Shown here piece after piece: positions 18,223 to 27,368 of a DNA stretch of 64,000 nucleotides. A program made the position numbers and the translations under genes. The notes under the pieces are model-generated. The model saw nothing but the letters and a program-made list of their open reading frames with translations, did no database searches and was not told where the DNA came from. Source of the DNA: Lachnospiraceae bacterium GAM79 (lineage in GTDB: Bacteria > Bacillota > Clostridia > Lachnospirales > Lachnospiraceae); NCBI GenBank assembly GCA_003584705.1, contig AP018536.1, positions 558,001-622,000 on the forward strand, given 5' to 3'. Positions within the stretch are counted from its first letter, which is position 1, and each line of letters opens with the position of its first letter.

Positions 18223-18828
18223 ATGACGGAAAGAGAAAAAATGTTACGTGGAGAGTTGTATGATTCGTCGGATAACGAATTGGAACAATTACGTTTGCAT
18301 GCACGTAAATTAGCAAGAAGATATAATTTGACAGATGAGGATCAGCAAGAGGTGCAGACACAGATATTGCGGGAATTATTGCCGGCAACAGAAGAGCTTC
18401 CGTATTTGCAGGCACCGGTCTATTTTGATTATGGATGTCATACTTACTTCGGAAAATATAGCTCTGCTAATTTTAATTTCACATGCTTAGACGTAGGTGA
18501 AATACATATAGGGGATAATGTGATGATCGGTCCTAATGTTACATTGGCAACTCCTATGCATCCATTATTGCCTGAGGAGCGTAATGTCAGGAAAAGAGAA
18601 GATGGCAGCCTTTATACTCTTGAGTATGCGAAGCCGATCACTATAAAAGATAATTGCTGGCTGGCATCCAATGTGGTTGTTTGTGGTGGTGTTACCATAG
18701 GGGAGGGATGCGTCATAGGAGCAGGAAGTGTTGTGACGAGAGATATTCCTCCCTATAGTCTGGCGGCCGGAAACCCATGCCGTGTTATTCGTAAAATAAC
18801 CGAAAAAGATCATATGATTTTGACATAG
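18223..18828 (+). CDS. sugar O-acetyltransferase, Maa/LacA type
   Basis: 201 residues from ATG 18223, set by AGGAGG (18209-18214); a TTG at 18172 would add 17 residues. The N-terminal Maa domain (MTEREKMLRGELYDSSDNEL) precedes a left-handed beta-helix with hexapeptide repeats (IGDNVMIGPNVTLATPMHP, ITIKDNCWLASNVVVCGGVT, VIGAGSVVTRDIP) containing the catalytic His in TPMHP. It transfers acetyl from acetyl-CoA to maltose, glucose or galactosides. LacA relatives belong to lactose systems, but this gene is 13 kb from lacZ, so detoxification of excess sugar is only a possibility. Confidence 0.92.
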   Translation: MTEREKMLRGELYDSSDNELEQLRLHARKLARRYNLTDEDQQEVQTQILRELLPATEELPYLQAPVYFDYGCHTYFGKYSSANFNFTCLDVGEIHIGDNVMIGPNVTLATPMHPLLPEERNVRKREDGSLYTLEYAKPITIKDNCWLASNVVVCGGVTIGEGCVIGAGSVVTRDIPPYSLAAGNPCRVIRKITEKDHMILT

Positions 18829-18847
18829 AGCATTCGTGAGGGTTAAC

Positions 18848-19939
18848 ATGTTAAACAGAGAAATACAATCAGACAGGAAAAACAAAAATATAATAGGTAT
18901 GATGCAAAGCTGTCTTATATTGATCCTGGTGGTTCTTATTATTATGATAATGGTACAGATTACCAGGTTACAGGGGACTGCGCGTGTGATCAATTATGCA
19001 GGTCTGGTGCGTGGAGCCACGCAGCGCATGGTGAAATTAGAAATTACAGGAAGCCGGAGCGATGAATTGATAAAATATCTGGATGATATTCTGAGCGGAT
19101 TAAGATATCAGGATGGACATTATGATCTGGTAAAGCTTCACGATAAAGAATATCAGGATAAATTGCAGGTTCAGAGTGATTATTGGGAGAAATTAAAAAC
19201 AGAAATCGAGGCAGTAAGAAGCAAGGGCTATCAAAATACAGATATTGTGAATATGAGCGAAATTTATTTTCATATGACAGATGAAACGGTATTTGCTGCG
19301 GAAAATTATTCAGAAAAAATTGCAGTAAAGATACGTACGATAGAACTGTTGTCAGCGCTGGATATGTTGTGTCTGGTGATTCTGGTTATTATGCAGACGC
19401 TGACAGCTATGAAGATGGCAATGAAAAATAAGCTGTTAGAACAGAGGGCATATACGGATGCCCATACCGGACTGCCTAATAAAGGCGCCTGTGAGGCTCT
19501 GCTTAGAGATCAGGATACCATTGTTGAGCCTACAGCCTGCATCATGTTTGATCTGAATAATCTGAAGACTACAAATGATACCATGGGACATTCGGCAGGA
19601 GACCGGTTGATCATGGATTTCGCCCGGCTTTTACGCAGCGTGATCCCGGACAAGCATTTTGTGGGAAGATATGGCGGAGATGAATTCATGGCTGTGATTT
19701 ATCATACAAGCAAAACGGAGATTGAGGAACTGTTACAAGGCTTAAGCAGAGAAAAAGACAGATGGAATAATAACGAAAATCAAATCCCGATCGACTATGC
19801 ATGCGGATGGGCACACTCAACGGATGAAGGAACCTGCACGCTGCAGATGTTACTGGATAAGGCAGATTCCGATATGTATGAAAATAAACAACTATGCAAG
19901 AAACGTAATTTAGGTTCACATCAAGAAACTCAAAAATAG
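18848..19939 (+). CDS. membrane-bound diguanylate cyclase (GGDEF)
   Basis: 363 residues from ATG 18848 (GTGAGGG just upstream; GTG 18836 is the alternative). One N-terminal helix (MMQSCLILILVVLIIMIMVQ), a helical periplasmic-type sensor of about 130 residues starting RVINYAGLVRGATQRMVKLE, resembling PilJ/type IV pili methyl-accepting sensor domains, a second helix near 180 (LDMLCLVILVIMQTLTAM), then a GGDEF domain with active-site RYGGDEF at about 274-280. It should make cyclic di-GMP in response to an external cue. No clear RxxD inhibitory site was spotted. It begins the signalling cluster and is 20 bp after the acetyltransferase gene. Confidence 0.92.
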   Translation: MLNREIQSDRKNKNIIGMMQSCLILILVVLIIMIMVQITRLQGTARVINYAGLVRGATQRMVKLEITGSRSDELIKYLDDILSGLRYQDGHYDLVKLHDKEYQDKLQVQSDYWEKLKTEIEAVRSKGYQNTDIVNMSEIYFHMTDETVFAAENYSEKIAVKIRTIELLSALDMLCLVILVIMQTLTAMKMAMKNKLLEQRAYTDAHTGLPNKGACEALLRDQDTIVEPTACIMFDLNNLKTTNDTMGHSAGDRLIMDFARLLRSVIPDKHFVGRYGGDEFMAVIYHTSKTEIEELLQGLSREKDRWNNNENQIPIDYACGWAHSTDEGTCTLQMLLDKADSDMYENKQLCKKRNLGSHQETQK

Positions 19940-19940
19940 A

Positions 19941-19995
19941 GTAACTATTCAGAACCTCATTCGCAGAACGCAGTTTTGCAGCTCCGAATAGTTAC
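19941..19995. repeat. 55-bp palindromic intergenic element
   Basis: Perfect 10-bp terminal inverted repeat GTAACTATTC / GAATAGTTAC directly behind the GGDEF stop codon. Its outer sequence TAACTATTCAGA recurs at 34680 and, inverted, at 63080. A REP/MITE-like family dispersed in the genome is likely; it may also act as a 3' hairpin for the GGDEF transcript. The rest of the 265-bp gap holds only the promoter listed next. Confidence 0.55.
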
Positions 19996-20136
19996 AAAAA
20001 GAATACAAACTAGAATTATGAAAAGCCTCCATACGGGAGACAGAATTTAGATTGATTTTCACCAGTTTATTGCAATAGAATCACTAATATTTGGTAAAAA
20101 AAATTATATTTTTTAATAGATTTTTCCAATCAACTG

Positions 20137-20145
20137 TGCTATAAT
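20137..20145 (+). promoter_or_regulatory. extended -10 promoter of the chemoreceptor gene
   Basis: TGCTATAAT, an extended -10 with perfect TATAAT, 60 bp upstream of the chemoreceptor start; no good -35 is present. It does not look like a flagellar sigma-28 promoter. Confidence 0.55.
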
Positions 20146-20204
20146 ACGGACGTTTAAGCACATAGAAGTTGAATTGAAAATTTACAAAGGAAGGGAAAAC
20201 TATC

Positions 20205-21923
20205 ATGGAAAAGATCAAAAAGCATATAGCTAACTTAAAGGTTGCAGGAAAATTAAAATTATATCGAATGACAGTGCTTGTTATGACATTCTTTTTAGTG
20301 TTGGTGGCACTGATCTCGACATTAGTGATCCGTTCAAATATAGAGAAGATCACGGAGGTCTGGTCTCCGGCATTGGAAGATCTGCAGGAATTAGAAACAA
20401 TGACTGCAAAATATAGAATCAAACAGTATCAACATCTGGTAGAATCAGATGATGCTGTTATGACCTCTTGTGAAGAAGAAATTCAGAAGCTGGAGAGTCA
20501 GATCCAGGATACCGATGCGAATCTGGAGGCAATCATGTCTGCAGACAGAGATGCTCAAGAAGGACAGGACGATTACGAAGTAGCAAACGCTGCATGGGAA
20601 GAATACAGGGCTGCTTCGGATGAAATCCTGAAGTTGAGCCGTGAAGGTAAACAGCAGGAAGCAGCGAAACTGATGATCGGAGAGGTGTATGAAGAGTATA
20701 AGGCATTTGCTGAGAAATTAACTACATTACGTGACAAGTTCCAGGTAGAATTAGACCGGGCAAAGACCATGGCCAATGTATGCACCATCATCATATTTGT
20801 CGTGATTGTGGCAGCAGGTCTTGCGATTGCTGTAGTGACAACACTGATCGGAAGGATCATTACCAATTCCATTACAGAGCCGGTAGAACAGATAGAGGCA
20901 GCAGTTGCCAGCCTGCGCAAGGGCGAACTGTCCAACGTAGAAATGCTTACCTATGAGTCTGAGGATGAGCTGGGTGGTACCATCAGGAATCTGAAAGAAG
21001 CCATGGGTATTCTGGCAGATTATGTCAGCGAGATCTCTGTGGAGGTAAAGGCAATCGCACAGGGTGACTTGACCAGAAATGGTGATGACATTACGGATTT
21101 CCTGGGCGATTTCTCGGAATTGAAGACATCACTGCTGTATATCCTGAAGCGGTTTAACAGTACCCTGACTGAGATCAGAAATCTGGCAGAACAGGTATCA
21201 TCGAATGCATCAGAGGTGGAAAATGCATCAAAATCCCTGGCGGATGGTGCAACAGAGCAGGCAGGAGTCATCGAGGAATTGAATGCCACCATTGACACTG
21301 TCGTGGATCTGGCTGCAGATACAGCGAAGGAAACGCAGAGCGCATCGGCACGTGTAAAAACCTCTGCAAACAAAGCGAACGAAGAAAAAGAAAAGATGAA
21401 CGAGCTGCTGACGGAGATGGAGCACATTACAGAAATCTCCAAGGAGATCGGTAATATTATCACAGATATCGAGGATATTGCATCCCAGACCAACCTGTTA
21501 TCCCTGAATGCTTCCATTGAAGCTGCCAGAGCAGGAGAAGCAGGAAGAGGCTTTGCGGTGGTTGCGGATCAGATCGGCAAGCTGGCAGCAGACAGTGCGA
21601 AGTCGGCTGTGAATACAAGAGATCTGATCGATAAGACCTTAGTGGAAATCGAAAAGGGCAATACGATCACAAGAACAACAGCAGACGCATTCAATCAGAT
21701 CATTGCAGATATGGAGTCCTTTGCAGAGATTGCACAGAGCACCATGGAGAAAGCCAACTCCCAGGCAGAGTCCTTGGAGCAGATCGGCAAGGGAATTGAA
21801 CAGCTGTCAGGCGTAGTACAGGGCAATGCAGCATCCTCAGAAGAGAATACCGCGATCAGTGTTAATCTGGCAGAGGGAGCAGCCAAGATGCAAGACCGTG
21901 TGAAGATCTTTAAGCTATTCTAG
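20205..21923 (+). CDS. methyl-accepting chemotaxis protein with 4HB sensor
   Basis: 572 residues: helix 1 near 22-45 ([20 protein letters not shown]), four-helix-bundle ligand domain of about 140 residues, helix 2 near 188-212 ([20 protein letters not shown]), HAMP, then a long cytoplasmic coiled coil with the conserved hairpin tip [20 protein letters not shown] and [16 protein letters not shown]. It would signal to the CheA/CheW array. No C-terminal CheR-docking pentapeptide is seen. It sits between c-di-GMP genes, suggesting motility control from both systems. AAAGGAAGGG precedes the ATG. Confidence 0.95.
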   Translation: MEKIKKHIANLKVAGKLKLYRMTVLVMTFFLVLVALISTLVIRSNIEKITEVWSPALEDLQELETMTAKYRIKQYQHLVESDDAVMTSCEEEIQKLESQIQDTDANLEAIMSADRDAQEGQDDYEVANAAWEEYRAASDEILKLSREGKQQEAAKLMIGEVYEEYKAFAEKLTTLRDKFQVELDRAKTMANVCTIIIFVVIVAAGLAIAVVTTLIGRIITNSITEPVEQIEAAVASLRKGELSNVEMLTYESEDELGGTIRNLKEAMGILADYVSEISVEVKAIAQGDLTRNGDDITDFLGDFSELKTSLLYILKRFNSTLTEIRNLAEQVSSNASEVENASKSLADGATEQAGVIEELNATIDTVVDLAADTAKETQSASARVKTSANKANEEKEKMNELLTEMEHITEISKEIGNIITDIEDIASQTNLLSLNASIEAARAGEAGRGFAVVADQIGKLAADSAKSAVNTRDLIDKTLVEIEKGNTITRTTADAFNQIIADMESFAEIAQSTMEKANSQAESLEQIGKGIEQLSGVVQGNAASSEENTAISVNLAEGAAKMQDRVKIFKLF

Positions 21924-21925
21924 TA

Positions 21926-22079
21926 TAACAGTTTTAAATAAACTACCCCATATCACTTGCCTATTTTCCCGATAGCACAGGCTAAAAATCCTCAGCGTAG
22001 CCCGCTACGCCTACGTTTTTTATCCTGCACTCTCAGAAAAATATTCTACGTGAATGGTGTAGTTATTTAGAAACCGTTA
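21926..22079. repeat. inverted-repeat intergenic element, about 154 bp
   Basis: The ends are imperfect 21-bp inverted repeats (16 matches; TAAC.GTTT.. at 21926 and its complement ending at 22079). Inside lies a perfect hairpin GCGTAGC/GCTACGC (about 21998-22013). No ORF. It starts 3 bp after the chemoreceptor stop codon; it resembles a small nonautonomous mobile repeat and could form an RNA structure at the 3' end of that transcript. Confidence 0.45.
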
Positions 22080-22132
22080 TCCTAGAAAAATGGCAGGAAT
22101 AGAGTGAAGCTGTCGGAAGGAAGGTTCTTGTT

Positions 22133-23824
22133 GTGATTAATGATATATTTAAAGTGTTTGGAGAGCAGACAGCAGAAATCTTATTTCAGATCATTACAGA
22201 ATGTATGGATGATTACCTGTATATATTTGATCTGCAGAATAATATCTTTGAGATTTCACAGTCAGCTGTGGAACGGTTTAATATGTCGAAAAATGTCCTG
22301 ACAGATGCTGCAAATGAAGTTATGAAGGTAGTGTATGAGGAAGACCGTGAGATGCTTACAAAGCATCTCGCGGATATATGCGAAGGAAGAGAAAAGGTAC
22401 ATAATCTTCATTACAGGTGGCTTGATAAAGAAGGTATGCCGGTCTGGATCAACTGCCGTGGTATCGTGATCAATGATCAGCAGGGAAAGGCAGAGTATCT
22501 GATCGGATGTCTGAACGAGACCGGCAACAAGAGAAGAGCCGATAATGTTACAGGACTGCTTGGCGGGCCGGAATTCCTTGATTATCTGCGTGCACAAAAA
22601 GACCCCATTACCAAGGGATTTTTCATGCATGTAGGAATTGATGATTTTGGAGCGATCAATAGCTCCAGGGGAGCTGATTATGGTAATTATATCCTGAAAA
22701 GCGTAGCCGGCTGTATGAAGGAATGCCTTTCAGACAAGCAGAGAATTTACCATCTGGTAGCGGATCAGTATGTGATCGTGGATTTGGAAGCTTCCTCCGC
22801 AGAAGACGCTGTGGCACTGAAAGAAAAGATCACAGATAAACTTCATAATTTCATAGTAACCGAAAATTATGAAGCTATATTTTCTATTTCTATTGGTGTT
22901 ATAGATGCAGCAACATTTTGTGAGGGAACCGAAGAATGCCGCAAAAAGTTTGAATTTGCCTTGAAACAGGCAAAAAGCATGGGCAAAAACGGATTCTATG
23001 TTTTTGACCAGAATGACTATGAGGATTTTTTACAAAAAGGAAGAATCGTAGCAGCACTTCGTAATGCTATTGTAAACAATTATGAAGGCTTTGAAGTCAA
23101 TTATCAGCCGATCGTGGATTGCCAGACGGAACAGATCATTGGAGCAGAGGCACTGATGCGTTTTTCCATGATAACGGAAGAAGGACGGAAGTTTGTTTCA
23201 CCGATGGAGTTTATCCCACTATTGGAAGAGACCGGATTGATCATTCCCGCCGGAAGATATATTTTGAACGAAGCCGCAGCAATGTGCCGTGAAATGCAGA
23301 AATATATTCCAGATTTCAGGATAAATGTCAATGTTTCTTATGTTCAGATCCTGCAGGGCAATGTGGAGCGGGATATTCTGAATGCGATTCAAAAGTACGC
23401 TTTAAAGCCGGAATGTTTATGCGTTGAAATGACAGAAAGCGGATTTATGGATATGACACCGGCGTTCTGCAAATTCCGTAAAAGCTTGGAAAAGAACGGG
23501 ATCTCCTTTGTGATCGATGATTTTGGAACAGGATATTCTAACCTTCATTGTATCCGTGATATGAATCCGAGTTATGTGAAAATGGACAGGGATTTTACTG
23601 CCAAGGCGATGAACAGTGACAGGGATTATGAATTATATAAAAATATCATCCCCATGGTACATAGTATTAACGTCAGGATATGCGCAGAAGGCATCGAGGA
23701 AAGAGAATGGCTTCTGAAAATGAAAGAAATGAAGGTGGATTATCTGCAGGGATATTATTTTGGCAGACCCTGCGGGAAGGAACAGTTTCTACAGCAATAT
23801 GCCAGTGGCATCAATGTTAAATAA
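22133..23824 (+). CDS. PAS - degenerate GGDEF - EAL protein, probable c-di-GMP phosphodiesterase
   Basis: 563 residues from GTG 22133 with GGAAGGAAGG upstream. PAS domain at about 15-130 (YRWLDKEGMPVWINCRGIVI), a GGDEF fold at about 140-300 whose signature is degraded to HLVADQYV, so cyclase activity is not expected, and an EAL domain from about 310. EAL catalytic landmarks are intact: GAEALMRF, NVNVSY, CVEMTES, IDDFGTGYSN, KMDRDF, CAEGIEE and LQGYYFGRP. No membrane helix, so it acts in the cytoplasm. It probably degrades c-di-GMP made by the neighbouring GGDEF enzymes, with the PAS and inactive GGDEF as regulatory inputs. Confidence 0.93.
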   Translation: MINDIFKVFGEQTAEILFQIITECMDDYLYIFDLQNNIFEISQSAVERFNMSKNVLTDAANEVMKVVYEEDREMLTKHLADICEGREKVHNLHYRWLDKEGMPVWINCRGIVINDQQGKAEYLIGCLNETGNKRRADNVTGLLGGPEFLDYLRAQKDPITKGFFMHVGIDDFGAINSSRGADYGNYILKSVAGCMKECLSDKQRIYHLVADQYVIVDLEASSAEDAVALKEKITDKLHNFIVTENYEAIFSISIGVIDAATFCEGTEECRKKFEFALKQAKSMGKNGFYVFDQNDYEDFLQKGRIVAALRNAIVNNYEGFEVNYQPIVDCQTEQIIGAEALMRFSMITEEGRKFVSPMEFIPLLEETGLIIPAGRYILNEAAAMCREMQKYIPDFRINVNVSYVQILQGNVERDILNAIQKYALKPECLCVEMTESGFMDMTPAFCKFRKSLEKNGISFVIDDFGTGYSNLHCIRDMNPSYVKMDRDFTAKAMNSDRDYELYKNIIPMVHSINVRICAEGIEEREWLLKMKEMKVDYLQGYYFGRPCGKEQFLQQYASGINVK

Positions 23825-23831
23825 AGAGAGT

Positions 23832-23867
23832 AAGGCAGACTCAGCTATGTGGGGCTGCCTTATTTTA
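23832..23867 (+). terminator. terminator between convergent EAL and flavodoxin genes
   Basis: AAGGCAG / CTGCCTT stem with a 16-base loop followed by ATTTTAT, between two convergent stop codons. Confidence 0.7.
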
Positions 23868-23875
23868 TGGTCTTA

Positions 23876-24388
23876 TCAGAAGGATGAGTTCCTAACGGCT
23901 TGTCTGAGTCTCTCCAGGTCATCTACATCAGGGTGAGACAATGCACAGTCAAAATTCTGGATCAATACATCAAGATTTGCCGGATGATCAGGAGCTTCCT
24001 TCATTTTCAAGTAGCGTTCCCGGACAGACTGCGGCATTCTGCCCTGACACATATACTCTCCGACGATAACATTGCTTGCGTCAACGAACTGCTTAACATG
24101 ATTCAGGATTTTCCGGAAATAGACATCACTGCCACCAAAGCCTGCAGTTCCAAACAGAAAAATCTGTTTGTTCTTTAACTGCGATAATAGCTGTAATGTC
24201 TTGGTATCTGCATTTCCCTTGTCTGTCCAAAATCCGATATAGAGCAGTTCGGAAGAAGGGATCACTGTGTCGGACACACCGAAATACTCACATTCATCCT
24301 GTGGTAATGCCTCGTGGATCGCATCAGCCAGCACCTTGGTATTACCTGTTAAACTGCTATAAATGATGGAATATTTTTTATTCTTCAT
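23876..24388 (-). CDS. flavodoxin-domain protein
   Basis: 170 residues. FMN loop IIYSSLTGNTKVLADAI, second loop LLYIGFWTDKGNADTKTLQ, third loop IFLFGTAGFGGSDVYFRKI, then EYMCQGRMPQSVRERY. The pattern resembles the flavodoxin family that in some gut Firmicutes includes BilS, the partner of bilirubin reductase, but no bilR-like gene is in the window, so only a generic flavodoxin role is safe. It is transcribed toward the EAL gene and divergent from the GGDEF gene at 24.7 kb. Confidence 0.85.
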   Translation of the reverse strand: MKNKKYSIIYSSLTGNTKVLADAIHEALPQDECEYFGVSDTVIPSSELLYIGFWTDKGNADTKTLQLLSQLKNKQIFLFGTAGFGGSDVYFRKILNHVKQFVDASNVIVGEYMCQGRMPQSVRERYLKMKEAPDHPANLDVLIQNFDCALSHPDVDDLERLRQAVRNSSF

Positions 24389-24681
24389 ATCATGTTTTCT
24401 CCTTTCATAGGATCATGAAATTATCATATCGCATTCCTATTTTAGTTCGGAAAGCATGATTTGTCGAATGAATTTTCCATAAACATTTTACGGGGTAAAA
24501 TAGATAGTTACTTTTTTCAGCTACGTGTGATAAACTTGTTGATAAGTGGGTAAAAGATCATGGACAGAACCCCGATAAGGGAATAAAAGCGGGGGCTGCC
24601 CCGGTATCATTTAATGAGGTAGAAAAGTTGACAGAAGAGAAATATACGATCCGAAAGTATAAATGAATTTTATTTTATGTA

Positions 24682-26772
24682 GTGATATGTGTGCTGCTTG
24701 CGGCATTCCTTTTGGGACAATATATTTACCCAAGTGAAAGGGAACCGGTCACGGAGGAAAGCATTACTTATACCGGAACCTTTTACCGGGTGCTGGCAGA
24801 CGGAACCAAAGAGGAAATCCCGGTTCCGGGCCGGTATAATGTGCCTGCCGGAGAGCCTCTGGTCATCCGGTCAGTGCTCCCACAGGATTATCATGAAAAT
24901 ACGATCGCCATCAGATCCTCTCTGGAGAATGTGCGCATTTACATCGGTGGGGAACTGAGGGCGGTGTATGATACGGAGAATACCAGACCTTTTGGGAAAA
25001 ATTCTGCCAGTGGGTATGTGTTCTGCGAGACATCCGGCGAGGATGCGGGAAAGGAAGTGCGGATCGAACTGCAGTCCTTTACCGACAAGTATTCCGGTGT
25101 CGTCAACACGGTATATTGTGGGGATAAATCAGATATCTGGGCATATATGTTCCACTGCTATTTTATGGTAACTCTGATCGCCTGCGCCATGCTGTTTGCC
25201 GGACTGGTCGTGCTGATCATCAGTCTGGTGCTTGATATTATATATAAGACGAGATTTGATCTGGAGTACCTGGGATGGTGCATGCTCCTGGGAGCAGTGT
25301 GGATGCTGGGAGAATCGAAGCTGCGCCAGCTGTTTGTTTCCAATGCTTCTATTCTGTCGAATATGTGCTTCTTCGTTGTGATGCTCTGCCCGGTTCCGAT
25401 CATGTTCTATATTGACAGTGTGCAGCAGGGAAGGTACCGGAAGGTCTATCATGTGGCAGAGTGTATCACCTATGTGAATTTTGTACTATGCACGGCCTTA
25501 CAGGTACTGAATATCGCAGATTTTATCTCGACAATGTTTTTGTCCCACATGGTGATCGCAGGAACCTTCCTGACGGTATTTATCACCATTTGCAGGGATC
25601 TTATTCAGGGAACAGCGAAGCATTACAAGCTGCCGCTGATCGGGCTGGTGGCTGCCATGATCGCAGTCATGCTGGAGGTGACAGCAGTGTACCGTGTTGT
25701 GTCTCTGTCCGGAATCTTTATCGCAACCGGACTGGTGGTCCTGCTGGTCGTTACTCTGATCCAGACGATGGACCGCATCCGCGAGCTGGAGCTGGCCAGA
25801 CAGAGAGAGGCCAGGGAAAGCCTGGATTATCTGACTGGTCTTCCCATGCGTCATAAGGGTGAAAAGCTGATCCTTGAGAAAATGCAGGAGCATGATGGCT
25901 GTCTGGGATTTGTCGATATGGATAATCTGAAGAAGATCAACGATGTCTATGGACATAAGGCAGGGGACCGTGCTCTCAGGCTGGTAGGAGCAATGCTCAC
26001 AGAGTGCATGGAGAATGCAGTAGTCTGCCGGCTGGGAGGAGATGAATTCCTGTTCTACCTGCCGGCGGCATCAGAAGCAGAGATGAGCATGCGGATAAGA
26101 AAGCTGTTTGACAGCTTTGGTGCGGCAAAAAATGTCACGGCGGAGACTTCACCGGCATCCTTGTCCTGCGGTCTGTGCATGTGCAGACAGGGAGGAAACT
26201 TTGAAGAATATTATATAAAAGCGGATAAAGCGTTGTATTATGTCAAACAGAACGGTAAAAACAGTTACCGGTTTTATGAGGAGCTGGAGGAACAGCAGCC
26301 GGATGCACAGGCCAGAAAAAATGATCTGGAGGTAATCGCCGGAGCATTGCTGGAGAGCGGAAGCTATACAGGAGCATTAGATCTTGACTATCGTGAGTTC
26401 GCCAGACTGTATCAATATGTAAGCAGCCTGGGAGAACGATACCGGCACCGCTGTTATCTGGTGCTGGTCACCATGGATGCAAAATCAGACCAGACGATGT
26501 ACATTGATCATATCGATAAAGCAATGGAGTGCATGGAGAAAGCAATCCGGCAAAATATCCGGAAGAACGATATATGCACCCGATACAGCTCTCTCCAGCA
26601 CCTGATCATACTGGTGGAAGCAGAAGAATCGTATATCCCGGATATTTTACAGCGGATATTCATGAATTATTATGATGCCTACGGCAGGAATGATTTTCTT
26701 CCCCGGTATGAGTACAGGAAGATGACACAGGCATCAGATGGAATCCCGGGAAAAACAGAAGATGAAGATTAA
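24682..26772 (+). CDS. 7TM-type membrane diguanylate cyclase with in-frame stop near the N-terminus
   Basis: 696 residues from GTG 24682. One N-terminal helix (MICVLLAAFLLGQYIY), an extracellular beta-domain of about 130 residues, seven helices at about 160-375 in the 7TMR-DISM style, GGDEF domain with RLGGDEF near 450-456, and a further 160-residue C-terminal domain (RHRCYLVLVTMDAKSDQTMY) like a second diverged nucleotide-cyclase fold. The GTG has no ribosome-binding site. The same frame continues upstream through a TGA at 24664-24666 to TTG 24628, which has GAGG before it, suggesting that the real gene began there and a nonsense change truncated it. The 293-bp upstream gap holds that open frame and no promoter I can name. 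Confidence 0.85.
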   Translation: MICVLLAAFLLGQYIYPSEREPVTEESITYTGTFYRVLADGTKEEIPVPGRYNVPAGEPLVIRSVLPQDYHENTIAIRSSLENVRIYIGGELRAVYDTENTRPFGKNSASGYVFCETSGEDAGKEVRIELQSFTDKYSGVVNTVYCGDKSDIWAYMFHCYFMVTLIACAMLFAGLVVLIISLVLDIIYKTRFDLEYLGWCMLLGAVWMLGESKLRQLFVSNASILSNMCFFVVMLCPVPIMFYIDSVQQGRYRKVYHVAECITYVNFVLCTALQVLNIADFISTMFLSHMVIAGTFLTVFITICRDLIQGTAKHYKLPLIGLVAAMIAVMLEVTAVYRVVSLSGIFIATGLVVLLVVTLIQTMDRIRELELARQREARESLDYLTGLPMRHKGEKLILEKMQEHDGCLGFVDMDNLKKINDVYGHKAGDRALRLVGAMLTECMENAVVCRLGGDEFLFYLPAASEAEMSMRIRKLFDSFGAAKNVTAETSPASLSCGLCMCRQGGNFEEYYIKADKALYYVKQNGKNSYRFYEELEEQQPDAQARKNDLEVIAGALLESGSYTGALDLDYREFARLYQYVSSLGERYRHRCYLVLVTMDAKSDQTMYIDHIDKAMECMEKAIRQNIRKNDICTRYSSLQHLIILVEAEESYIPDILQRIFMNYYDAYGRNDFLPRYEYRKMTQASDGIPGKTEDED

Positions 26773-26838
26773 AAAGCATGCTGTAAGCTCCATGACGGGT
26801 GCTTACATGGAATCATATGAAATCATATCAAAAAACCC

Positions 26839-26870
26839 AGGCACATCAGCTCAGCTGATGTGCCTGTTTT
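26839..26870 (+). terminator. intrinsic terminator after the GGDEF gene
   Basis: Perfect 13-bp stem AGGCACATCAGCT / AGCTGATGTGCCT with a single central base, followed by GTTTTATG. The rest of the 300-bp gap before ptsH is AT-rich, with a TATAAT at 26991-26996 but no clear -35. Confidence 0.85.
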
Positions 26871-27074
26871 ATGTGCATACGATTGAATTTTTTTATTAAA
26901 AAGTTTACAAAATTTTACGATAATGTTCAAAAATATACAATTTATCAAAAGTGATGTAGACAAACAATAAAAAAGTGGGTAATATGTATATATAATAAGA
27001 TCGACAGGCAAAAAGTATGTACAATATGCTACATAATTAAAGCAAGAAATATAAAATAGAGAGGAATGTTGTCG

Positions 27075-27332
27075 ATGAAACAGTTCAGCTATGTTATTAA
27101 GGATGAAATCGGTCTGCATGCACGTCCTGCGGGACTGCTCGCCAAGGAGGCAAAAAAGTATCAGAGTACAGTGACACTTTCCTGTAAGGGGAAATCAGCT
27201 GCAGCAAGCAAGCTGATGGCGATCATGGGAATGGGCGTGAAGCACGGAGACAACGTGGAAGTTACGGTAGAAGGAGCGGATGAAGATACCGCCGCAGCAG
27301 AGCTTCAGAAGTTTTTCCGTGAGAACCTCTAG
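27075..27332 (+). CDS. ptsH: phosphocarrier protein HPr, Ser46-less variant
   Basis: 85 residues from ATG 27075; GAGAGGA at 27058 fits this start better than ATG 27066. Active-site His15 is in GLHARPAG, so phosphotransfer from EI to EIIA should work. Aligned without gaps to Bacillus HPr, the regulatory Ser46 is replaced by Lys46 (ASKLMAIMGMG in place of LKSIMGVMSLG; Ser45 is adjacent). HPr kinase control of catabolite repression may therefore not act on this copy, which fits a dedicated HPr within a GlcNAc operon. It opens the pts-nag operon, 36 bp before ptsI. Confidence 0.92.
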   Translation: MKQFSYVIKDEIGLHARPAGLLAKEAKKYQSTVTLSCKGKSAAASKLMAIMGMGVKHGDNVEVTVEGADEDTAAAELQKFFRENL

Positions 27333-27368
27333 GAGAAGACCTGCACGACAGAGTTTGGAAGGTAGAAA

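Noticed and set aside
19940..20204. c-di-GMP riboswitch before the chemoreceptor
   Set aside because: I looked for the conserved GEMM core in this leader and at 24389-24681 and did not find it.
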